A stretch of 64,000 bases of DNA from Neisseriaceae bacterium (GCA_003963245.1 RXJX01000014.1:100894-164893); one strand, 5' to 3'. Numbered from the stretch's first letter, positions 9,235 through 18,808 are shown. Notes: generated from the letters alone by a model not told the origin. A program made the numbers and translations.

Positions 9235-9281
9235 ATTTTATAGGATTCTCATTATATTAACAATAGATATTTTTGTCTATT
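9235..9281 (-). promoter_or_regulatory. Island promoter block 4
   Basis: Minus strand AATAGA-N8-TCTATT (9262-9281) runs into TTGTTA (9258-9263), with a 17-bp spacer and TAAAAT (9235-9240). The leader to the ATG at 9186 is about 42 nt. The repeat lies in the gap shared with the divergent LuxR-type gene, so the same site could also affect the regulator. Confidence 0.75.
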
Positions 9282-9427
9282 CAAACACACACCCAATCAA
9301 TAACACACTGTAATATATAAATAAAACCCAGCATAAATTTACAAAGCCTCTGATAGCCGCAAAAATAGTTTTCAATCGACTGATATTATTTTGTTGTAAT
9401 ATAGATACATAATTACTTCAATCCAAC

Positions 9428-9442
9428 GATAATATTATTATC
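9428..9442. promoter_or_regulatory. Perfect 7-1-7 palindrome upstream of the regulator gene
   Basis: GATAATA-T-TATTATC, about 125 bp upstream of the LuxR-type gene in the 9187-9533 gap. It could be an operator, but in AT-rich DNA the chance background is appreciable. Confidence 0.35.
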
Positions 9443-9491
9443 AAAATAGCAAAAGCCGCATATCTCAGAAAATTCAAAAACGTAACCAAAG

Positions 9492-9502
9492 ATAGAATCT
9501 AT
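9492..9502. promoter_or_regulatory. ATAGA-A-TCTAT palindrome just upstream of the regulator gene
   Basis: The half-sites ATAGA and TCTAT are those of the island inverted repeat, here 1 bp apart rather than 8. The element lies about 65 bp before the ATG at 9567. It may be an autoregulatory half-size site (inference). Confidence 0.35.
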
Positions 9503-9566
9503 ACAGCGTTTTTCTGATAAAATCTATATTATATTGTTAATACCTTATTTTATTTTTGTTGCGGAT

Positions 9567-10373
9567 ATGCTAAACCAAGAAGAAAAACACGAATACCTAC
9601 ATAATGTGGTAATACCTAATTTTTTACCATTAGTGAATCAAAAAATATATTCTGTTATTTATGATTATGATTGTAAAATAGCCATCTGCACTAACTATTC
9701 GGCACAGTCTATCGCTATGCAATCTTGGGAAGATACCGTTGGAATCACATTTAAAGATCATCAAAGAGCTGACCTAGGAGCTAAAATTTTTGGCTCTAAA
9801 TACACAGGGGTATTTGTTGAGTTTATTCATCACTATATCCACAAAATATATCAGCTTCAGTTAAGTATATTTAGAAACAAAGAAGTAGTAAACTTTATTG
9901 ATTTGTTACCCTATAATGACAAATTTATTGCTTATTTGATTACCTATATCCCAATCTTTCATCCTTCAGGCGAAGTTGTTGCCATTCAAAGTTTTGCAAC
10001 AAGCGTACCTTTTTTTAGTCATCATGATTATATGCAAAACATTCTTGGCTATTCTCCAATAGCAGATAAAAAGTGTGATAGTTACCCTATAAAATTAACG
10101 GAACGTGAGCATGAAATTCTTTTTTTACTTGCAAACTCAATACCACATGAACAAATGACTCAAATTTTAGGGATACGCCGAAGTACCATCTCCAATATTA
10201 TAGCCAAACAAATTAGTAAGAAATTTGGTTTAACTGGCTCCAATTCAAAAGCGCTGGCTCAATTAGCAATTGAGCATGGCTATCATAAGGCAATTCCAGA
10301 GTCTTTATCCAAACCCTATATAATCATTCTTGATGAAAAACTGGCAAAAGAAATAAACCTCGAATCAATCTAA
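9567..10373 (+). CDS. PAS-like/LuxR-type transcriptional regulator
   Basis: The C-terminus carries a LuxR/NarL helix-turn-helix. LTEREHEILFLLANSIPHEQ opens the domain, and MTQILGIRRSTISNIIAKQI is the turn plus recognition helix. The N-terminal two thirds look like a PAS-type sensor (KIYSVIYDYDCKIAICTN, later a beta strand FHPSGEVVAIQSFATSV). No receiver-domain Asp pocket or autoinducer-domain signature is evident. The ATG at 9567 gives 268 aa. A TTG at 9534 in frame would add 11 residues; neither has a clear Shine-Dalgarno. It is divergent from the secreted-protein operon and adjacent to promoter block 4. It is the only regulator in the island, so it probably binds the shared inverted repeat (inference). 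The signal is unknown. Confidence 0.85.
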   Translation: MLNQEEKHEYLHNVVIPNFLPLVNQKIYSVIYDYDCKIAICTNYSAQSIAMQSWEDTVGITFKDHQRADLGAKIFGSKYTGVFVEFIHHYIHKIYQLQLSIFRNKEVVNFIDLLPYNDKFIAYLITYIPIFHPSGEVVAIQSFATSVPFFSHHDYMQNILGYSPIADKKCDSYPIKLTEREHEILFLLANSIPHEQMTQILGIRRSTISNIIAKQISKKFGLTGSNSKALAQLAIEHGYHKAIPESLSKPYIIILDEKLAKEINLESI

Positions 10374-10552
10374 TCATTTATACTCAGCTTAAAACCTTCT
10401 AATCGGCTACAAAATTTATGTTAAGCTTCATTTTAATCTCTACATCCGCTGTAACGCTTAAAGATTGCAAATAAGCCTTTAGAAAATTAATGACCACTAC
10501 CGATATTTCTTGACAATCAGGTAAAGACCAAGATTCAAAGACAGAGAGTATA

Positions 10553-10561
10553 TGTTATAAT
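10553..10561 (+). promoter_or_regulatory. Extended -10 promoter for the methyltransferase-rnhA-mnmC operon
   Basis: TGTTATAAT with TATAAT at 10556-10561, about 32 bp before the start codon; no good -35. The 15-mer ATGTTATAATCCCAA at 10552-10566 recurs exactly at 13828-13842 before the next transcription unit. Confidence 0.65.
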
Positions 10562-10593
10562 CCCAACTAATTAAATACGATAGTAAAAATGTT

Positions 10594-11355
10594 ATGACCA
10601 AACCCAAAGAGCAAGATTTGAAATATTTTGTCAATAAAGATAAAGAGCGCTTAATCTATGATTGCAAAGGATTGCAGCAATGGTTACTTTATACGCCAAG
10701 TGGGCGCGAAATCCTTAGCAAAGAGCGTTCATTTTTCACACAAAATGTAAACCATATTTTTGGTGCTTTTTCTCTGCAAATTGGACTAAGTGATATTAAC
10801 TTTCTGCATGGAAACAAAATTAACCAACATTTCACTATCAATGTTGACATGATTGCTGATCTACGCTTTTTGCCAATAAAAAGTGATAGTATTGATCTGA
10901 TTGTTTGTCCGCATGTATTGGAGTTCACCAATAATTATCACCATGTTTTGCAAGAACTTTACCGGATATTATCACCTAATGGTAAATTAATCCTTACCTG
11001 CTTTAATAAATACAGCTGGTTTGGGTTATGCAAAAATCGGGTTCCACTCCTAAAGCGAGCACGATTGATATCTCTAAACTCGCTTCGTAGCCAGCTTGAA
11101 GCGCTTAATTTTGCTATTGAAGGTGGAAAGTTTTTTGGTTACTGCCCTCCATTTAGTAAATCCCGTAGATTGAAACGCTACCACTGGATGAATTTGGTCG
11201 GTGATCGCTGGTTTCCAACTCTGGCAAATAGCTTTGCACTAATTTTACGCAAGGAAATTGTTACACCAACATTAATAAAGTATAAAGATTTAGAATCTTT
11301 CTCAACTATCTCACCAGGTTTCGGAACTGCTCGTGTATGCAACAAACAAAATTGA
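10594..11355 (+). CDS. SAM-dependent methyltransferase, YafS-like
   Basis: A 253-aa class I methyltransferase of the type-11 group. The core reads [20 protein letters not shown] (about 89-108), which is the post-III acidic loop and strand 4. [20 protein letters not shown] (about 118-137) follows. The N-terminal GxG motif is poor, as in E. coli YafS. It overlaps rnhA by 19 bp; a methyltransferase directly before rnhA is the yafS-rnhA arrangement of gammaproteobacteria. Substrate unknown. The C-terminus is divergent. Confidence 0.8.
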   Translation: MTKPKEQDLKYFVNKDKERLIYDCKGLQQWLLYTPSGREILSKERSFFTQNVNHIFGAFSLQIGLSDINFLHGNKINQHFTINVDMIADLRFLPIKSDSIDLIVCPHVLEFTNNYHHVLQELYRILSPNGKLILTCFNKYSWFGLCKNRVPLLKRARLISLNSLRSQLEALNFAIEGGKFFGYCPPFSKSRRLKRYHWMNLVGDRWFPTLANSFALILRKEIVTPTLIKYKDLESFSTISPGFGTARVCNKQN

Positions 11356-11771
11356 TTATTTATACTGATGGCGCTTGTAAAGGTAATCCAGGAATTGGCG
11401 GCTGGGGCGCAATTCTGATATATGGCGATAAAACTAAAGAAATTTATGGTTACGAACCCGAAACAACTAATAACCGTATGGAATTAAGTGCAGTAATTGA
11501 AGCATTAAAGGTAATTAAGCGCAACTGTCCAATTACTATTTTTACTGATTCACAATACGTTAAGCGTGGTATTACTGAATGGATTGATGGCTGGATCACA
11601 AAAAATTGGAAAAATGTTAAAAATGTGGATTTATGGCAAGAATTATATCCACTAAGTAAGCAATACAATATTGATTGGCAATGGGTGCGTGGTCATAACG
11701 GGGATAAATATAATGAACGCGCCGACGAACTTGCCAATTTAGCAATCACCTTAGCTCAACAAAATGGATAA
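11337..11771 (+). CDS. rnhA: Ribonuclease HI
   Basis: 144 aa, the usual length. It degrades RNA in RNA-DNA hybrids (primers, R-loops). Catalytic residues are all visible: Asp in [12 protein letters not shown] (residue about 9), Glu in [12 protein letters not shown] (about 47), Asp in TDSQYV (about 69) and Asp in NERADELA (about 133). The start overlaps the end of the methyltransferase gene and the stop overlaps the start of mnmC, so translation of the three is likely coupled. Confidence 0.97.
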   Translation: MQQTKLIIYTDGACKGNPGIGGWGAILIYGDKTKEIYGYEPETTNNRMELSAVIEALKVIKRNCPITIFTDSQYVKRGITEWIDGWITKNWKNVKNVDLWQELYPLSKQYNIDWQWVRGHNGDKYNERADELANLAITLAQQNG

Positions 11772-13746
11772 ACAACAATACTATGCGCCAATTGAATGGC
11801 GTGATAATGTCGCCTATTCACTAATTTTTGATGATATTTTCTTTTCTCAGGCATCTGGAATCGAAGAAAAGCGCTATGTCTTCCACCAACATAATAATTT
11901 AGCCGAGAGATTTGCCAAACTCAAAGCGAGAGAGATGTTTGTGATTGGCGAAAGTGGTTTTGGGTCTGGATTAAATTTTCTAACTACACTGCAGTTATGG
12001 CGGAATGCTCAGCGCACAAAACACACTTCACTACATTTTATTTCATTTGAGAAATACCCTCTAGCACCAGCAGATCTCAGAAAAATTGTGAGCCAATTTC
12101 CAGAATTAAACGCTGAATTAGAGGAATTATCCGCACAATATTATTTATTGCTACCGGGGTATCATCGGCTTACTTTTGCAGGTGATGTCAAATTAACTCT
12201 AATTATTGGGGACATACAAGAACAATTAGCCCAATTAAATCATAAGATTGATGCTTGGTTTCTTGATGGATTTAGTCCGGTTAAAAATAATGAGATGTGG
12301 AATTTGCAACTTCTAAATGAAATTGCAGTACATTGCCATAGCAATACGACCTTTGCAACTTATACTGCAAACTCTCAAGTACGCCGTAACTTAGAGGCAG
12401 TGGGATTCACCGTACAAAAAGGCTTGGGTTTTGCCAATAAACGTAATTTACTTTTTGGTCAATTTAACTTGCACAAGAGCCAACCAACTACTAAAAAAAT
12501 ACCTCGCCCGTATTATGCAACCCCTAACTTCCCAGCTCATGATATAACACAAAGGATTGCAATTATTGGAGCTGGGATTAGTGGGGCTGCTACCGCACGA
12601 GCGCTAGCAGATAGAGGCTACTCAGTAGTCATCTTTGAGAAAAACGCACAAAGTGCCAGTGAAGCAAGTGGTAATTATCAAGGTATGCTTTACGGTAGCT
12701 GGAGCGCCTTCGGTGGTGCGATGATGGAATTAAGCTGCTCCGCATATCGCTTTAGCCATTACCTAGTGAGAGCTATGCTCATTGAACACACTGACTTTGC
12801 TTCCTGTGGACTAATTCAACTGGGACATAATGAACAACAAATTAAGCGTAATCAACAATTAATTCAAACAAATTTACCTGCAGAGTTCATTTCAGCCGTT
12901 AACAAAGCACAAATTGAGCAACTCGCTGGCTTCTCAGTCAGTACTGAAGAACTAGATGGAATCTATTTCCCTGATGGAATGTGGCTTAAACCACCAAGGT
13001 TAGTCAGCGAATTACTCAAGCATCCCAACATTAAACTAATTACTGATTGCGAAATTAAGCAGATTGAATATAACACCAATCATTGGCTACTTTATGAAAA
13101 AGACAAGCCTACTCCTCACAAAGTTACCAGCTTAGTTTTATGTAATGCTCATGCTGCCGCAGATTTAATTCCTGATTTAGCACCCTTTCTACGTAAAATT
13201 CGCGGACAAACAACCGTAGTAGAGAATATATCCACCCCATTAAAAACTGTTTTATGTGGACATGGCTACATCACTCCTGTCAATCAGAAAAAATTCACTA
13301 TGGGAGCAACCTTTCAATTTAATGATGAATCATTAGATATTCGGATGCAAGATCATATGGAAAACATCGCCAATTTTAGCACTATTCTGCCGGAACTGAT
13401 CAGACAGATTATAGCGAAAAATTTAAGTGGCAAAGCTAGCTTTAGAACTAGCACTCATGATTACCTACCCTTGGTTGGACCATTGGCAGACTATGCCCAA
13501 TTTAATCAAGACTATGCAAAATTAACCAAGGATAAAAATGCATGGCTTAATACACCGTGTAATTATCTACCAAATTTATGGCTCAATTTGGCGCATGGTG
13601 CAAAAGGATTATTAACGGCACCATTATGTGGAGAAATCATTGCTGATTATATTAACCAATCTCCGCACTCTTGTAGCGAAGATGTACGCATAGCGCTGCA
13701 CCCTAACCGGGTATACGTGCGTAAATTAATCAAACCAGAAAGCTAA
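11764..13746 (+). CDS. mnmC: Bifunctional tRNA wobble-uridine modification protein MnmC
   Basis: 660 aa, close to the E. coli protein. The N-terminal half is the methyltransferase that makes mnm5(s2)U34 ([18 protein letters not shown], about 59-76; then [13 protein letters not shown]). The C-terminal half is the FAD-dependent oxidase that removes the carboxymethyl group: Rossmann motif [20 protein letters not shown] (about 264-283) with the acidic VVIFEKN at the end of strand 2. Both domains look intact. It overlaps rnhA by 8 bp. Works on tRNAs already modified by MnmE-MnmG. Confidence 0.95.
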   Translation: MDKQQYYAPIEWRDNVAYSLIFDDIFFSQASGIEEKRYVFHQHNNLAERFAKLKAREMFVIGESGFGSGLNFLTTLQLWRNAQRTKHTSLHFISFEKYPLAPADLRKIVSQFPELNAELEELSAQYYLLLPGYHRLTFAGDVKLTLIIGDIQEQLAQLNHKIDAWFLDGFSPVKNNEMWNLQLLNEIAVHCHSNTTFATYTANSQVRRNLEAVGFTVQKGLGFANKRNLLFGQFNLHKSQPTTKKIPRPYYATPNFPAHDITQRIAIIGAGISGAATARALADRGYSVVIFEKNAQSASEASGNYQGMLYGSWSAFGGAMMELSCSAYRFSHYLVRAMLIEHTDFASCGLIQLGHNEQQIKRNQQLIQTNLPAEFISAVNKAQIEQLAGFSVSTEELDGIYFPDGMWLKPPRLVSELLKHPNIKLITDCEIKQIEYNTNHWLLYEKDKPTPHKVTSLVLCNAHAAADLIPDLAPFLRKIRGQTTVVENISTPLKTVLCGHGYITPVNQKKFTMGATFQFNDESLDIRMQDHMENIANFSTILPELIRQIIAKNLSGKASFRTSTHDYLPLVGPLADYAQFNQDYAKLTKDKNAWLNTPCNYLPNLWLNLAHGAKGLLTAPLCGEIIADYINQSPHSCSEDVRIALHPNRVYVRKLIKPES

Positions 13747-13828
13747 GTAGCTCACAAATGAACAGCAACCACTTAAGATTATTGCATACTTACACAAGCA
13801 GTCAGAGCAGTAAGCATCACCTTAAAGA

Positions 13829-13837
13829 TGTTATAAT
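13829..13837 (+). promoter_or_regulatory. Extended -10 promoter before the glycosyl-phosphate transferase gene
   Basis: TGTTATAAT (TATAAT at 13832-13837), 36 bp before the ATG at 13874. The surrounding 15-mer is identical to that at 10552-10566. Confidence 0.65.
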
Positions 13838-13873
13838 CCCAAACTATTTTACTCTTATTTTGACAATTTTTAT

Positions 13874-14959
13874 ATGACCGCTATTTACTCATTTATATTA
13901 TCATTTGCTATCTGCTGGCTTATTATTAAAACTAATAGCCATCATGCCAAATTTTCCGCGGATTGGGAATTAAAAGGTGCGCAAAAATTTCACAAAATTC
14001 CAACGCCGCGAATTGCAGGATTAGCTATTTTTATTAGCTCATGGTTAATCGCATCATATGGTCTCATAAATCATGCTCTATGGGCTAAATTTTTCGTTAA
14101 ACTTCTGGTACCCACATCTATGGTATTTGCTGTTGGTCTGGCTGAAGATTTGATAAAAAAGTTAACTCCGATACAACGCTTGGTGATGGTTATTTGTGCT
14201 TGTTTAATTGGAATTTACGCGGTGCATATCGTTAATATGGTAACGCATACTAATGTAAGACTAATTGACTATTTTTTACGCTTTGAGCCATTAAGTCTTA
14301 TCTTAACTATATTTATCTTGCTCGGTGCTACCAATGCTTTCAACATTATTGATGGCTATAATGGGCTGTGTATCACAACTTTTACAACGATTCTTCTTGC
14401 CTGTCTTTTTATCGCCTATCAGGTTAATTATCATTACCTAGATCAATCAATCCTGATTCTTCTTGGTGCAGTTATGGGGGTTATGCTTTGGAATTATCCG
14501 CGTGGAAAAATTTTTCTTGGCGATGGAGGGGCATATTTTCTGGGGTTTATTGCAACACTAATTTTGCTTGAATTATCGCAGCATATTCCTGATTATAGCC
14601 CATTCACATCTTTATTAATCATGATCTATCCTATCAGTGAGACACTACTTTCAATTTACCGTAAGAAATTTCTCCGTGGAAAATCACCATTTCAACCAGA
14701 TCGACTACATATGCACATGGTAGTCTACTACCGCCTTATTCGCCATGACCACCATAACCGAAATGCCGCAGTCCTAATTAAGATGCTTTGGTTTATCATT
14801 CCGCAACTAATCGCAGCATTTATGCTACACAATCAACAATTCTATATCATAATTGCTATTTTTACTTATATAACAGTATATTTCTGGGTCTATTTTAGAA
14901 TTGTTTCATTTAAAACTTTGAAAATACTACCAAGAATCTCCGCAAAAAAATCTAATTGA
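13874..14959 (+). CDS. Undecaprenyl-phosphate sugar-1-phosphate transferase, WecA/MraY family
   Basis: 361 aa with about ten hydrophobic membrane segments. Family motifs: FHKIPTPRIAGLAIF (about 39-53), GLAEDLIKKLTPIQRL, the Mg-binding ATNAFNIIDGYNGLC (about 155-169), and KIFLGDGGAYFLGF (about 212-225). A late RLHMHMVVYYRL resembles the HxHH-type loop. It links a sugar phosphate to the lipid carrier on the inner leaflet, the first step of O-antigen, exopolysaccharide or pilin glycan synthesis. The mraY gene normally sits in the dcw cluster, so the WecA/WbpL side is likelier. Which sugar is used cannot be read. It stands just before a pilin gene, so pilin glycan supply is possible but unproven. 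Confidence 0.85.
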   Translation: MTAIYSFILSFAICWLIIKTNSHHAKFSADWELKGAQKFHKIPTPRIAGLAIFISSWLIASYGLINHALWAKFFVKLLVPTSMVFAVGLAEDLIKKLTPIQRLVMVICACLIGIYAVHIVNMVTHTNVRLIDYFLRFEPLSLILTIFILLGATNAFNIIDGYNGLCITTFTTILLACLFIAYQVNYHYLDQSILILLGAVMGVMLWNYPRGKIFLGDGGAYFLGFIATLILLELSQHIPDYSPFTSLLIMIYPISETLLSIYRKKFLRGKSPFQPDRLHMHMVVYYRLIRHDHHNRNAAVLIKMLWFIIPQLIAAFMLHNQQFYIIIAIFTYITVYFWVYFRIVSFKTLKILPRISAKKSN

Positions 14960-15089
14960 ATTGATTAAAATACAGCATAATTTTAAAATAATGTATAATT
15001 GGATCATTACCCTGTTACCATTAGAATGATGAATGGATAGCAATATTAAAAAATAGAAATCGCAACAGATTTAAAAAAGATTACGCATT

Positions 15090-15497
15090 ATGAAGCACGC
15101 AGGTTTTACAATTATTGAACTTATGATAGCTGTTGCTATTATTGGTATTCTGGCAGCACTTGCAATACCAGCCTATCAGAATTATATAACCAGATCTCGG
15201 GTTAGTGAAGGAATTTTGTTCGCATCAGATGCAAAAAGTAACGTAGCACAATACTACCTGTCAACTGGAGACTTCCCGAACAACAATAGCGAAGCTGGTC
15301 TTCCAGCAACCATCTCCTCTCCAATGGTTTCGTCAGTTGATGTCTCTAATAATGGAGTGGTAACAGTTACTACCTCGATTAGTGGTATTACTAATGGTAC
15401 TATAATATTTTCACCTCTGGCGAGCTCTTCCGGTATAGAATGGACATGTACTGGTGGAAACTTAGATGGCAGCTATCGCCCTTCTAATTGTCGTTAA
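15090..15497 (+). CDS. Type IV pilin (PilE/PilA-like)
   Basis: 135 aa. A short leader (MKHAG) is followed by the prepilin peptidase site and helix [21 protein letters not shown], with Glu5 present. [13 protein letters not shown] matches the alpha-1C region of major pilins. Two cysteines near the C-terminus (WTCTGG and PSNCR) form the usual disulfide loop. The length fits a short major pilin of the Neisseria/Pseudomonas group. A TATAAT at 14994-14999 may be its -10. The pilin-like gene at 15600 follows in the same direction. Confidence 0.9.
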   Translation: MKHAGFTIIELMIAVAIIGILAALAIPAYQNYITRSRVSEGILFASDAKSNVAQYYLSTGDFPNNNSEAGLPATISSPMVSSVDVSNNGVVTVTTSISGITNGTIIFSPLASSSGIEWTCTGGNLDGSYRPSNCR

Positions 15498-15599
15498 CAA
15501 TACGAGGAATTTTGCTTATATTATAAAAATATCTGCAATTGAGAATTTGAAAAAACGAATATTTGATAAACTACGATCTCGTACGCTCTAGGAACAGTA

Positions 15600-16073
15600 A
15601 TGAATAAGAAAAAACCACCGCACCTTCTTTTAATGACTATCGCTTGTCTAGCTATTTTAGGATACTTCCTTAGAATCACTTACGTGTCTTTTGTTACTAA
15701 AACAAAACTATCTGAAGCTTTTTTATTAATTGAACCAATTCAAAATAATATAAATGAATATGCACAAAAAAATGGTGGTTTACCAATTAATGTCGAGCTA
15801 AATAATAATTCTTTCGGATTACCACAACCTTTTGAAATACAAGGTACTTATATTAGTAGCGTTGTTGCGCATAAAGAACCGAACAGTGAGCAAGTTATCT
15901 TATTTGCTTATATTAATCCCGCGATTATCCCTAACCTAGAAGATGGTAAAGGAGAACCACTAGAATCACCCTATATCAGCTTTAAAGGAAGCTACCAAGG
16001 GCGCAATATAAATTGGGAGTGCAGCTCTAATTTAGCGAAACACTATCTCCCAAGCTCATGTAATGGCAGCTAG
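15600..16073 (+). CDS. Pilin-like membrane protein lacking a prepilin cleavage site
   Basis: 157 aa. An N-terminal hydrophobic helix (LLLMTIACLAILGYF, about 9-23) leads into YVSFVTKTKLSEAFLL, which lines up with [16 protein letters not shown] of the neighbouring pilin. The C-terminus again has a two-Cys loop (WECSS and PSSCNGS) as in the pilin. The G/FTxxE processing site and Glu5 are absent, replaced by MNKKKPPH. So it is probably not cleaved by PilD and stays a bitopic membrane protein. It may be a chaperone, inhibitor or decayed paralog. No terminator is seen in the 102-bp gap after the pilin gene, so they may be co-transcribed. Confidence 0.75.
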   Translation: MNKKKPPHLLLMTIACLAILGYFLRITYVSFVTKTKLSEAFLLIEPIQNNINEYAQKNGGLPINVELNNNSFGLPQPFEIQGTYISSVVAHKEPNSEQVILFAYINPAIIPNLEDGKGEPLESPYISFKGSYQGRNINWECSSNLAKHYLPSSCNGS

Positions 16074-16202
16074 AAACTAACTTCTTAACAGCCGCCTTCT
16101 CATTTGTAAAACTGCTGACTTATAAATTATAATTATCATCATACTATGCCAAAACTGTAAATTAAATAACAAATATCAACTCCTTAAAGTCACAGAATAA
16201 CA

Positions 16203-17483
16203 CTACTGAACAACTGTTGGACCGCAATATAGCACAGAATTATGGTTCAATCTACGGCATTTTTCTAAGTTAATATTCTTAATATTTTTCAAGTAATTAT
16301 CAAAAAATACCAATAAATATTGGTTAATTGATGCTGATAAATCTTGACCATGTATATTATTACTATACATAAATTCAGCCAAATTTATATCAGGTTGATC
16401 ATAAATATGATACCAAAGATTAATAAGACTATTCCCGTAGTACGTTGTAGACACATCGGTAAATGAACGATGAGTACTATAACTTGTATTACTTTCAAAA
16501 GGAGTCATCAGCGCTAGATATTGATTCTTTCTCAGGTTAAACTGATTCTTTGTATCAAGAGTTTTACCAAATTCACCATCATTAGCAGCTCTTAAAAACA
16601 AAGTTGGAATAAGTGGATTATAGACGTGTATCGGCAGATCATTGCTTGATCCAATATCTAAACTGACGTATCCTTTCAATAAATTAGAACTTTCCATTGA
16701 ATTTATGTAAAGTGATGTTGAACCTAATGAATGACCAAAGCCGCCAATTTTAGAAAAATTCATATGAGACGTTAGCATGCGAAGTGCATTATCAGTTTTT
16801 AATTTATTTAGAACAAATTTATAGTCAGATAAAGCTAATGTTAAATTTGATTTTTTGGTAGCGACCACAGCAGCAGCACTTGATGATGACATTTTGCCAT
16901 TATAAGATTGTGGAATATGCAAGCCAAGAGTGCCATATGATTCGATAATATTTTGATTATATGCAGAATCTATTGCAACAACAATATATCCATGACTAAC
17001 TAGACTACTGATAAAATTCAAATAATTATATGAATTAAATCCCAAACCAGGCTGAAATACCAGTACCGGGAATTGACCTATTGCAACCTCTTGCTGAGAA
17101 ATCACATAGCTTTTTTGTTCACTCATCATCTGCTTTACTTTATATGCTGCAGATATATTTTTAGACTCAATTATATTGTCTTTAATATCATGATTTAACT
17201 CTACTATATTTTTTGCCCAGTAGGAATCATAATTATTTGACACAGCTGTGGTTGGATAATAAATATATGTATCAACGATATGACAGTGTAGTTGGTTATC
17301 TTGATAAAACCAACTATCTGCTTCGCTGTAAAAATAATCAGGGCAAATCTCTGAATTTTGCCACAAAAACTCTTTCACACTAACTTTGTAATTTCCTGTT
17401 GGTTTTACCAAAAAATCAGTAGTGCTTGCCAAAGCAAGAACGCTAACACCATAGAATGCTATTGCTAGAATATATTTTTTCAT
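16203..17483 (-). CDS. Exported alpha/beta hydrolase, PAF-acetylhydrolase-like
   Basis: 426 aa from ATG 17483. A TTG at 17504 overlapping the aroA stop would add 7 residues, but the ATG starts a clean signal peptide (MKKYILAIAFYG, cleavage near ALA-STT). VLVFQPGLGFNSYNYLNFIS (about 144-163) is the oxyanion-hole strand. The nucleophile is Ser in GGFGHSLGSTSLY (about 249-261). Candidate Asp lies in RAANDGEFG and the late His in STHRSF or NIHGQDL. This order fits platelet-activating factor acetylhydrolase/plasma lipase-type hydrolases. Substrate is likely a lipid or small ester. Lies directly after aroA, perhaps read through from it. Confidence 0.75.
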   Translation of the reverse strand: MKKYILAIAFYGVSVLALASTTDFLVKPTGNYKVSVKEFLWQNSEICPDYFYSEADSWFYQDNQLHCHIVDTYIYYPTTAVSNNYDSYWAKNIVELNHDIKDNIIESKNISAAYKVKQMMSEQKSYVISQQEVAIGQFPVLVFQPGLGFNSYNYLNFISSLVSHGYIVVAIDSAYNQNIIESYGTLGLHIPQSYNGKMSSSSAAAVVATKKSNLTLALSDYKFVLNKLKTDNALRMLTSHMNFSKIGGFGHSLGSTSLYINSMESSNLLKGYVSLDIGSSNDLPIHVYNPLIPTLFLRAANDGEFGKTLDTKNQFNLRKNQYLALMTPFESNTSYSTHRSFTDVSTTYYGNSLINLWYHIYDQPDINLAEFMYSNNIHGQDLSASINQYLLVFFDNYLKNIKNINLEKCRRLNHNSVLYCGPTVVQ

Positions 17484-17500
17484 TAATAATTCATCAAAAA

Positions 17501-18808
17501 TCAAGATAATACGCTATTAAATACATCAAAGTAGTTGGCAAAGGTTTTGCCGACACATTCATAATTATTGATCACCACAGGAATGCCACCCACTGCTAAT
17601 AGCGAGAAGCACATTGCCATACGATGATCATTGTAGGTATCAATTGCAATATTTGGCAAAATTTCCGTTGGCGGTGTAATCGTAATTGAATCATCAGTAT
17701 AACTCACGCTAGCACCAACTTTGCGTAATTCTGTATAAATTGCCAGCAAACGATCAGTTTCCTTGACTTTCCAGCTGGATATTCCATTTATTGTAGTCGT
17801 TCCTTGAGCAAATAAAGCTAACACCGCAATCGTCATTGCTACATCCGGCATATCTTCCATATTAACCGTTATCGCATTTAACTCCTTATGCCGTACTAAA
17901 ATATAACCCTGATGATACTCAACAATAGCACCCATTTGCGCTAATACTTTAGCAAAATTTTTATCACCTTGTAGGCTCATTTCATCAAGATTATTGATTC
18001 TGGTAGCACCATTCATTGCGCCCATAGCCAAAAAATAGCTGGCAGAACTAGCATCAGGCTCAACAGTATATTCAATTGCTTGCAAAACTTCGCTTGGATA
18101 AATGGTAAAGCAATTTTCAGCATTTTCTGCTACTTTAGCACCAAACATTTTAAGCAATGCCAAGGTAATTTCAACATAAGGTTTTGAAATTAATTCATCA
18201 TAAATTTTAACCGTAATTTCTCGTTTGAGCTGTGGTAGCGCCATCAATAAGCCAGTTAAATATTGACTGGAAATTTTACCGCTCAGGCTAATTTCGGCAA
18301 CTCCATTATCTAAAAATGGACTGGTTTGTAATGGTGGATAACCTTCATTTTCAAGACACTTAATTTGGCAACCTAGTTGACGTAATGCATCCACTAAATC
18401 TTTAATCGGTCGCTCTTTCATCCGCTGAATTCCAGTTAAAATATAACTTCCGTCCAGCACCGCTAATAGCGCCGTCAAAAAACGGATTGAAGTTCCTGAG
18501 TTACCTAAAAATAACTCGGCACTTTCAACAGGTAATTTGCCGCCACAACCATGAATTTTATAGCTGGAGCAACCATTAGCATCCTGACGAATTTTTTCGC
18601 ATTTAATGCCTAATTTATCCAATGCCGCAAGCATAAGCTGAACATCTTCGCCAACATCGGGTACATTATGAATCGTACTAACACCCTGTGCCATAGCCGC
18701 TAAAGGTAACACACGATTTGCAATACTTTTGGAGCCGGGTAAGTCTAAAATTGCGTTAATTGATTTCGTACTGCCTGCTAATGCCAAATTTGTTTGTTTA
18801 TTATTCAT
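17501..18808 (-). CDS. aroA: 3-phosphoshikimate 1-carboxyvinyltransferase (EPSP synthase)
   Basis: 435 aa, the family length. It condenses shikimate-3-phosphate with PEP in aromatic amino acid synthesis. Motifs: LPGSKSIANRVLPLAA (about 24-39, phosphate-binding Lys/Ser), LFLGNSGTSIRFLTALLAVL (about 103-122), SSQYLTGLLMALP, a substrate-binding PDASSASYFLAMGA (about 250-263), and DTYNDHRMAMCFSL near the end. The NSGTS sequence corresponds to the NAGTA of glyphosate-sensitive E. coli type, so it is variant there. A strong hairpin (18826-18876) lies just before its start. Confidence 0.95.
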   Translation of the reverse strand: MNNKQTNLALAGSTKSINAILDLPGSKSIANRVLPLAAMAQGVSTIHNVPDVGEDVQLMLAALDKLGIKCEKIRQDANGCSSYKIHGCGGKLPVESAELFLGNSGTSIRFLTALLAVLDGSYILTGIQRMKERPIKDLVDALRQLGCQIKCLENEGYPPLQTSPFLDNGVAEISLSGKISSQYLTGLLMALPQLKREITVKIYDELISKPYVEITLALLKMFGAKVAENAENCFTIYPSEVLQAIEYTVEPDASSASYFLAMGAMNGATRINNLDEMSLQGDKNFAKVLAQMGAIVEYHQGYILVRHKELNAITVNMEDMPDVAMTIAVLALFAQGTTTINGISSWKVKETDRLLAIYTELRKVGASVSYTDDSITITPPTEILPNIAIDTYNDHRMAMCFSLLAVGGIPVVINNYECVGKTFANYFDVFNSVLS

